Shown in pieces: positions 1-4,378 of a stretch of 6,364 bases of DNA (its first letter is position 1; each line of letters starts with the position of its first letter). Source of the stretch: Candidatus Cloacimonadota bacterium (GTDB lineage: Bacteria; Cloacimonadota; Cloacimonadia; Cloacimonadales; TCS61); contig JAIORR010000236.1 in assembly GCA_021108055.1 (NCBI GenBank), positions 1 to 6,364 of the forward strand. Reading direction: 5' to 3'. Under the pieces are notes generated by a model, which saw only the letters and a list, made by a program, of their open reading frames with translations, made no database searches and was not told where the DNA came from. The position numbers and the translations under genes were made by a program.

Positions 1-2
1 AA

Positions 3-362
3 GTAGAAGTGTTAGGTGGGCAATTTACGCAAGTACTAATTCCAATGGTAGAAACGGTTGAAGTAACCCAAAACCAAGTACCCAATACCCAATGCCAATT
101 AACCAACTTTCCTAATCCGTTCAATCTGGAAACTACGATATACTTCACCACAGAGCACACGGAGAACACAGAGCTAAGTATATACAATATCAGGGGTCAG
201 AAAGTAACAACTTTGATTAATGATCGTTTGGAGAAAGGAGATCATACTGTGATCTGGAACGGTAAAGACCACAATAATAAAAATGTTGCATCAGGTATAT
301 ATTTCTACAAGTTGAAAGCAGGCGAAGAAACAAAAGTGAAGAAAATGCTGCTGCTGAAATAA
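3..362 (+). CDS. C-terminal end of a secreted protein with a T9SS type A sorting domain (5' truncated by the window)
   Basis: The reading frame is open to the left edge, with Val and Glu codons before the first possible start at position 9 (GTG). No ribosome binding site or signal peptide is visible, so this is the tail of a larger gene, not a 117-residue protein. After a Gln/Asn/Pro-rich linker comes a complete sorting domain: FPNPFN, the TTIYF strand, ELSIYNIRGQKVTTL, the VIWNGKDHNN turn, ASGIYFYKL and the terminal KKMLLLK. In Bacteroidota and related phyla this beta-sandwich directs a protein from the periplasm through the type IX secretion machinery and is usually cleaved or used for surface attachment. 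The catalytic or binding part lies upstream of the window, so the protein's function cannot be told. The residues TTEHTENTE between the first two strands are encoded by a dispersed DNA repeat (147-173), and the linker by a CCCAAT-rich tract. The stop codon forms part of the hairpin repeat that follows. Confidence 0.8.
   Translation, partial: VEVLGGQFTQVLIPMVETVEVTQNQVPNTQCQLTNFPNPFNLETTIYFTTEHTENTELSIYNIRGQKVTTLINDRLEKGDHTVIWNGKDHNNKNVASGIYFYKLKAGEETKVKKMLLLK
66..107 (+). repeat. CCCAAT-rich degenerate tandem tract in the linker before the first sorting domain
   Basis: About 42 bp are made of loosely repeated ACCCAAT/ACCAA units, with two adjacent exact copies of ACCCAAT near 79-92. They encode the Gln/Asn/Pro/Thr-rich linker immediately before FPNPFN. 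Such low-complexity DNA can arise by slippage or come from a dispersed repeat. One example alone does not tell which. Confidence 0.45.
147..173 (+). repeat. 27-bp dispersed repeat, copy 1 (three 9-bp units), in-frame in a sorting domain
   Basis: Three successive 9-bp units (first unit ACCACAGAG, the others differing at two or three bases) encode TTEHTENTE. A second copy at 2302-2328 matches at 26 of 27 bases, in the same orientation and reading frame. The flanking DNA of the two sorting domains is clearly less similar. The element lies at the turn between the first two beta strands of the sorting domain. Confidence 0.8.
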
Positions 363-412
363 CCTTCGGAAGGTTGTCGGACTTCTTGCTTTTCTCGACC
401 TTACGAATGGTT
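361..412. repeat. Imperfect long inverted repeat (hairpin element 1) starting in the stop codon
   Basis: The left arm 361-380 and right arm 394-412 are inverted copies over most of their length. AACC pairs with GGTT, TTCG with CGAA, AAGGT with ACCTT and TCG with CGA, with one mismatch and two small bulges; the loop is about 13 nt. The left arm also contains its own small palindrome, AACCTT-CGG-AAGGTT. There is no T-run after it on the + strand (the next bases are A-rich), so it is not a classical intrinsic terminator, although it could still protect the 3' end of the upstream mRNA. It may be a REP-like intergenic element. Confidence 0.6.
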
Positions 413-421
413 AAAAAATAA

Positions 422-461
422 AACTCGAGTCGGCTTTGCTTTTGCAGGATCGACTCGGGTT
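422..461. repeat. Inverted repeat (hairpin element 2) with 11-bp arms
   Basis: Arms 422-432 and 451-461 pair over 11 bp with one G-T wobble (core CGAGTCG/CGACTCG). The 18-nt loop holds a small inner stem, TGC-TTTT-GCA. Read on the - strand, the stem is followed by a T-rich run (complement of 411-425), so it resembles a terminator for leftward transcription. Read on the + strand there is no T-run. It lies directly upstream of the deiminase gene and overlaps the only promoter-like sequence I can find for it (TTGCAG at 442-447, 17 bp, TATATC at 465-470, a weak match). It could be a terminator, an operator or a second repeat element. Confidence 0.55.
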
Positions 462-483
462 AATTATATCTTAGGAAACAAAG

Positions 484-2532
484 ATGAAAAAAGTAATTAT
501 CACAGCACTATTTTTGATCTCAAGTATTATGCTCTTTGCAGATAATATGGAAAGTGAAAATAACTGGTTAAAAGATAATCCGTCTCTTGGTCATTGGCTC
601 AGCTATGAAGAATCTCAGTTGCAAGTAGATCTCAGTAGAGATTTCTATCCAACCGATCCGCCGCCGACACCGGTTCGCAATATTGCCGAATTTGAACCGA
701 TGGAAGGCGTGTTGATACGCTATCCATTCGGGATCAATTATAATTTGATCGCTGAGATGTCACAGGAAACAGGAGTTACAACTATTGTCCTCAATCAGTC
801 CCAGGAAGATTATGTTACAAACATATATAATTCTAATGGTGTGAACATGGCAAACTGTAATTTCCTGCATGCTCCTTCAGATTCATATTGGACAAGAGAT
901 TATGGTCCCTGGTACGTTGCAGACGGTAACAACCAGGTTGGTATTGTGAATTTTCCATACAATCGTCCCAGACCAAACGATAATGACATTCCCATCGAGA
1001 TGGCTGCTTTCCTGGAAATAGAACTTTTTGGAATGGATTTAATTCATACGGGCGGAAATTATATGACAGACGGAATGGGCATTTCTGCTTCTACCGACCT
1101 TGTTATTTCAGAGAATCCTGGTCTCACGATTCCTGAAATAGATCAATTCGTTCTGGATTACCTCGGAATTGAAACATATCATAAAGTTCCCGATCCCAAT
1201 AATACTTACATCGATCATATAGATTGCTGGGGAAAATACCTCGATGTAGATAAAATATTGATAAGAGAAGTTCCTGTCACTCATCCGCAATATGACGAGA
1301 TCGAAGCGACAGCGGCTTATTTTGCTGCACAAACTTCTTCTTATGGAACGCTCTACGAAGTTTATCGCGTAAATACTCCCAATGATCAGCCTTATACAAA
1401 TTCATTAATATTGAACGACAGAGTTTTTGTTCCCATAACCGGTAATGCAGCTTATGATAATGCAGCCCTGCAGGTTTATGAAGATGCAATGCCCGGCTAT
1501 GAAGTTCTTGGCTTTACGGGAAGTTGGCAGTCAACAGATGCACTTCATTGCAGAACAAAGGGAATTGCAGATAGGAATATGCTTTACATCCGTCATATTC
1601 CAATTCAGGGAGAACAACCCCAGAGACCGAATTATGAGATTGAAGCAGAAATAATTCCTTACAGCGGACAACCGGTTTACTCGGATTCGCTTCTAATTTA
1701 TTACAAAGTTGATGGCGGTGAATACACTTCCGTTAATATGACATTAGTGGAAGATTTTACTTATGAAGGCATAATTCCTTCTCAACCTGAAGGAACAGAA
1801 GTGGCATATTATATTCATGCTGCCGATGAATCCGGACAAAGCAGGAATCATCCGTTTATCGGAGCTCCCGATCCGTATATATTTATTGCCGGACCGCAGG
1901 CTCCTGCAGAACTTATCGTTGATCCTGCTTCATTCGATATTGAGATGAATCCTGATGAAATCCTGACCGAATATATGGAATTAAAAAATATCGGGGATAT
2001 TATTTTGAATTACAGTATATCTTTAAGCGATCCGGTTGACTGGATGTCCCTGGATCCGATGAGTGGAAGTATAGCTGGCAGTGATTCTGTAAATGTAGAA
2101 ATAACTTTCGATTCATCCGACCTCATACCGGATGAATATACCTGCAATATTATCATTACCGATGACAGAGAAGAAACGATTGTTCCTGTAACTTTGACAG
2201 TTGCAGTAAGTAGTGCCAAAGAAGAATTGCTGCTTAATACAACGCAGATATTAAGTATATATCCCAATCCTTTCAATCCAAGTACAATAATAAAATTTTC
2301 AACCACAGAGCACACGGAGAACACGGAGTTAATTATCTACAACATCAAAGGACAGAAAGTGAAAACACTTTCTACATCTCCAAGCAGGAGCTTGGAGACG
2401 AGAAGTGTTGTCTGGAACGGAACTGATGAAAACAATAAACCTGTGAGTTCCGGAATTTATTTCGCTGTACTCAATGTAAATAATCATGGAAGTGATTATA
2501 CCAGTGTGAAAAAATTGATATTACTGAAATAA
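484..2532 (+). CDS. Secreted peptidylarginine deiminase-like protein (PAD_porph family) with Ig-like domains and T9SS sorting domain
   Basis: A secreted enzyme that probably converts arginine to citrulline in peptides. A signal peptide (residues 1-19, cleavage near LFA-DN) is followed by a catalytic domain at about 65-375 with the family motifs FEPMEGVLIRYP, YWTRDYGPW (Trp136, Asp139), HTGGN (188-192), HIDC (His245, Asp247), YTNSLIL (Asn306) and LHCRTKG (probable nucleophile Cys356). An RPR motif at 161-163 matches the pair that in P. gingivalis PPAD, as I recall it, binds the substrate's C-terminal carboxylate. An Ig-like domain follows (about 384-470), then a BACON-like beta domain (about 474-574) and a sorting domain (592-682) ending KKLILLK. 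The start is supported by AGGAA at 473-477 and by the signal peptide. Agmatine deiminases share the fold but are cytoplasmic and lack these C-terminal domains. Two DNA repeats lie in-frame in the sorting domain. A terminator follows and no operon partner is evident. Confidence 0.85.
   Translation: MKKVIITALFLISSIMLFADNMESENNWLKDNPSLGHWLSYEESQLQVDLSRDFYPTDPPPTPVRNIAEFEPMEGVLIRYPFGINYNLIAEMSQETGVTTIVLNQSQEDYVTNIYNSNGVNMANCNFLHAPSDSYWTRDYGPWYVADGNNQVGIVNFPYNRPRPNDNDIPIEMAAFLEIELFGMDLIHTGGNYMTDGMGISASTDLVISENPGLTIPEIDQFVLDYLGIETYHKVPDPNNTYIDHIDCWGKYLDVDKILIREVPVTHPQYDEIEATAAYFAAQTSSYGTLYEVYRVNTPNDQPYTNSLILNDRVFVPITGNAAYDNAALQVYEDAMPGYEVLGFTGSWQSTDALHCRTKGIADRNMLYIRHIPIQGEQPQRPNYEIEAEIIPYSGQPVYSDSLLIYYKVDGGEYTSVNMTLVEDFTYEGIIPSQPEGTEVAYYIHAADESGQSRNHPFIGAPDPYIFIAGPQAPAELIVDPASFDIEMNPDEILTEYMELKNIGDIILNYSISLSDPVDWMSLDPMSGSIAGSDSVNVEITFDSSDLIPDEYTCNIIITDDREETIVPVTLTVAVSSAKEELLLNTTQILSIYPNPFNPSTIIKFSTTEHTENTELIIYNIKGQKVKTLSTSPSRSLETRSVVWNGTDENNKPVSSGIYFAVLNVNNHGSDYTSVKKLILLK
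2302..2328 (+). repeat. 27-bp dispersed repeat, copy 2, in-frame in the deiminase sorting domain
   Basis: This copy matches 147-173 at 26 of 27 bases (the difference is A to G in the last 9-bp unit) and encodes the same residues, TTEHTENTE, at the same turn of the sorting domain. One extra serine codon precedes it compared with copy 1, so the two are not at exactly the same codon. Confidence 0.8.
2377..2398. repeat. Palindromic element (9-bp stem, 4-nt loop) inside the deiminase sorting domain
   Basis: Arms TCTCCAAGC (2377-2385) and GCTTGGAGA (2390-2398) pair perfectly around the loop AGGA. The element encodes part of the stretch SPSRSLETR, where the first gene's sorting domain has the ordinary loop INDRLEKGDH. 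A strong, GC-richer hairpin inside an AT-rich reading frame, replacing a loop of a conserved domain, looks like a small REP-like insertion that kept the frame. Confidence 0.65.
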
Positions 2533-2554
2533 AAATTCAATCTGATAAATCAAC

Positions 2555-2581
2555 GCCCTCGTTATATCGGGGGCTTTTTTT
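2555..2581 (+). terminator. Intrinsic (Rho-independent) terminator after the deiminase gene
   Basis: A stem of 7 bp (2555-2561 with 2568-2574, one G-T wobble) closes a 6-nt loop and is followed directly by seven T residues. It lies 22 bp after the stop codon at 2532. It separates the deiminase transcript from the pgk operon. Confidence 0.9.
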
Positions 2582-2599
2582 ATAAAATAATTAAGAAAT

Positions 2600-2629
2600 T
2601 TGTTGCATAAAATCATCGGAAAATAAAAT
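2600..2629 (+). promoter_or_regulatory. Possible promoter for pgk-atl
   Basis: TTGTTG (2600-2605) and TAAAAT (2624-2629) are 18 bp apart and could be -35 and -10 boxes. The -10 matches the sigma-70 consensus at 5 of 6 positions, the -35 only at 3. It lies between the upstream terminator and the pgk ribosome binding site, where a promoter is expected. The -10 overlaps the left arm of the inverted repeat at 2619-2652. AT-rich DNA gives such matches by chance. Confidence 0.35.
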
Positions 2630-2652
2630 TTTTACCAGTAAATTTTATTTTC
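2619..2652. promoter_or_regulatory. 13-bp perfect inverted repeat in the pgk leader, one base before the Shine-Dalgarno
   Basis: Arms 2619-2631 and 2640-2652 are perfect reverse complements around an 8-nt spacer. The second arm ends just one base before the strong ribosome binding site GGGAGGT (2654-2660). The position fits either a protein-binding operator or an mRNA leader hairpin that affects translation or stability. The arms are almost pure A/T, so chance is not excluded. Confidence 0.5.
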
Positions 2653-2664
2653 AGGGAGGTATAA

Positions 2665-3915
2665 ATGCAGAATATCCCAAAAATACAGGATGCAGACCTG
2701 AAAGGAAAGATCGTTCTGGTGCGTGTCGATCATAACGTTGTGAAAAAAGGACAGATAAAAGACCCATACCGGATCGATGCATCTTTACCTACGATCAGGT
2801 TCATTTTTGAAAAAGGTGGAAAGCCTATCCTGATGACTCATGTAGGAAGACCACGTGATAAGAAAACCGGCAAAATAACAGTATCTGCAAATACTTCCGT
2901 AGAACCTGTTGTGGATTACCTGAATAAAGAACTAAATGTAAAATTTGAGATAGCTTTCGATAATAAACCGGATATGAAAAATAAGGAATGCATTGCTGAA
3001 TTGCGAAGCGGCAAAATCGACGGCATTTACCTTCCCAACACGAGATGGTTCCCAGGCGAGGAAGCTGGAGGTGAGGAAAGTAGAAAATTCGCAAAAGAAC
3101 TTGCGCAACTTGCAGATATATTTGTGAATGATGCTTTCGGTTCATGGCAGCCGCATGCATCCACAGTGTATATAGCCGAATTCCTGCCTTCCTGTGCAGG
3201 AATTTTGATGCAGAAGGAAATTGAAAATCTCGATAAAGTTTTAAATCCTGCCAGACCGTTTGTAGCGGTTGTTGCAGGTTCAAAATTTGATACGAAGATC
3301 GGACCACTAACAGCTCTTTTGGAAATGGCTGACTTCCTGGTTATTGGCGGTGTGCTCTACAACGCTTATCTATGTGCAAAATATGGTATTAAAATTAAAA
3401 GCATCACCGACGAGGATATTTCTGCTGCCCACGAATTCGTTGAACTTACAAAAAAATATCCGCAGAAAATCATAGAACTTCCCGATGTTGTCGAATCTGA
3501 TCTGTTAAATGATAAAATCCAAGGAAAATTCAGAACCCATAGTATCTACGATTTGAAAGCTGGAACTGAACTGAACTATGTTCTGGATGTGGCAGAAAAA
3601 TCCTTCCAAACTGAAAAAGTAAAAGAAATATTTGCATCTGCAAAAACTATTTTCGTGAACGCAGTTATGGGTTTAACTCCTAATTTTGCAGAAGGTACGA
3701 TTGCACTGGATTCAATAATTAATAAGAATAAACAGGCTCAGAAATTATTCGGCGGCGGAGATACACTCCAGGAATTTAAAACGCTGTTACCAGATGTATA
3801 TTCGAAAGCACTTGAAGACAATAAATACTATTTCTTCACGGGTGGCGGAACGATATTAAAAGCTATCAAAGAAGGTTCTGCAACAGGGCTGGGACCAATC
3901 CAGGCTTTGATATAA
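2665..3915 (+). CDS. pgk: Phosphoglycerate kinase, divergent
   Basis: Cytoplasmic glycolytic/gluconeogenic kinase that interconverts 1,3-bisphosphoglycerate + ADP and 3-phosphoglycerate + ATP. The 416 residues are full length for the family, and the start is fixed by GGGAGGT 5 nt upstream. N-domain motifs are recognisable: VLVRVDHN (Asp22, Asn24), DPYRIDASLPTI (Arg36), THVGRP (His59, Arg62), LPNTRWFPGEE (Arg127), NDAFG (155-159) and HAST (164-167). C-domain motifs are AGSKFDTKI (Lys207, Lys211), GGGDT (363-367) and TGGGT (392-396). Several signature positions differ from ordinary PGKs. RVDFNVP is RVDHNVV. The HRAHAS segment is one residue shorter and lacks its Arg. WNGPMGVFE is VNAVMGLTPN, losing the Pro and the Glu that contacts the nucleotide ribose. 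It may be a lineage-specific form or a paralogue with altered activity. It is followed after 27 bp by the alkyltransferase-like gene, probably in one transcript. Confidence 0.9.
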   Translation: MQNIPKIQDADLKGKIVLVRVDHNVVKKGQIKDPYRIDASLPTIRFIFEKGGKPILMTHVGRPRDKKTGKITVSANTSVEPVVDYLNKELNVKFEIAFDNKPDMKNKECIAELRSGKIDGIYLPNTRWFPGEEAGGEESRKFAKELAQLADIFVNDAFGSWQPHASTVYIAEFLPSCAGILMQKEIENLDKVLNPARPFVAVVAGSKFDTKIGPLTALLEMADFLVIGGVLYNAYLCAKYGIKIKSITDEDISAAHEFVELTKKYPQKIIELPDVVESDLLNDKIQGKFRTHSIYDLKAGTELNYVLDVAEKSFQTEKVKEIFASAKTIFVNAVMGLTPNFAEGTIALDSIINKNKQAQKLFGGGDTLQEFKTLLPDVYSKALEDNKYYFFTGGGTILKAIKEGSATGLGPIQALI

Positions 3916-3942
3916 ATAAAACTTCCTTTTCAGGAGGAAATA

Positions 3943-4257
3943 ATGGTTTCATCTTTTTCTAAAAGAGCAATAGAGATAATTAAAAGAGTCCCTTTCGGAA
4001 AAGTGGCAACCTATGGGCAGATCGCAACTTATTCCGGTAATAGCAGAGGGGCACGTCAGGTTGTAAGATTATTGAATTCATCTTCCGAGAAAGAAGACCT
4101 TCCCTGGTTCAGGATCGTGAACAGTAAAGGCAATATTTCTTTGAAACACGGAAATGGATACGAACTGCAAAAATCGTTATTGGAAAAAGAAGGAATAGAA
4201 TTCGGAAAGAACGATAAGATCGACTTTGATATATATCTCTGGAAACCTCTGGGATAA
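3943..4257 (+). CDS. Alkyltransferase-like (ATL) DNA repair protein, MGMT/Ogt family without the acceptor cysteine
   Basis: A small DNA-binding protein of 104 residues that resembles the C-terminal domain of O6-alkylguanine-DNA alkyltransferases. It has IKRVPFGKVATYGQIA (Tyr24) and the helix-turn-helix with the intercalating Arg38 in RGARQVVRLLN. The active-site PCHR is PWFR at 54-57: the alkyl-accepting Cys is Trp55, the hallmark of ATL proteins such as E. coli Atl (YbaZ) and S. pombe Atl1. These bind O6-alkylguanine and hand it to nucleotide excision repair without removing the alkyl group. The usual His of PWHR is Phe56 here, which is less common. The end matches ATL proteins (SLLEKEGIEF, then an IYLWKPLG tail). 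Start: AGGAGG at 3932-3937, 5 nt before ATG. A short stem (TTCCT 3923-3927 with AGGAA 3935-3939) could partly cover that site. No clear terminator follows; a run of seven T at 4263-4269 has no stem before it. Confidence 0.87.
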   Translation: MVSSFSKRAIEIIKRVPFGKVATYGQIATYSGNSRGARQVVRLLNSSSEKEDLPWFRIVNSKGNISLKHGNGYELQKSLLEKEGIEFGKNDKIDFDIYLWKPLG

Positions 4258-4294
4258 TAAACTTTTTTTACAGATTTATTTAAAATCAAATTAC

Positions 4295-4326
4295 TTGACT
4301 GCTGAATTGTAATTTCAACATTTAGT
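4295..4326 (+). promoter_or_regulatory. Possible promoter for the lipoprotein gene
   Basis: TTGACT (4295-4300) matches the sigma-70 -35 consensus at 5 of 6 bases. A -10 box is weak: CATTTA at 4319-4324 (18-bp spacer) or TTTAGT at 4321-4326 (20-bp spacer). The -35 lies in the loop side of a 7-bp inverted repeat, AAATTAC (4288-4294) / GTAATTT (4309-4315). The 121-bp gap between the ATL gene and the lipoprotein start holds no gene. Confidence 0.3.
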
Positions 4327-4378
4327 TTTTATGAATTTTAAGTTAAATATTAGATTTCAAAAAATGAAGGAGGGAAAA

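Noticed and set aside
147..173. CRISPR or minisatellite array
   Set aside because: There are only three 9-bp units with no spacers, all inside a coding frame, so this is a short dispersed repeat rather than an array.
361..461. Rho-independent terminator for the first gene
   Set aside because: The stems are present but no T-run follows either of them on the + strand. Only the - strand reading of the second stem has a T-rich tail, and no leftward gene feeds it.
484..2532. Calling the deiminase an agmatine deiminase (AguA)
   Set aside because: It shares the fold and family, but the signal peptide, the RPR pair, the spacing of catalytic residues and the Ig-like and T9SS domains fit PPAD-type enzymes better.
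2825..3307. 160-codon open frame on the - strand opposite pgk
   Set aside because: It lies wholly inside a well-supported pgk gene, its product is rich in Cys, His, Arg and Gln with no recognisable motif, and it has no convincing start. It is a shadow of the coding strand.
3943..4257. Active O6-methylguanine-DNA methyltransferase
   Set aside because: The acceptor cysteine of PCHR is replaced by Trp55, so alkyl transfer by the usual mechanism is not possible.
4331..4378. Upstream ATG at 4331 as the start of the lipoprotein
   Set aside because: It would put a 16-residue charged extension before the lipoprotein signal peptide and lacks a ribosome binding site. ATG 4379 has GGAGGG at the right distance.
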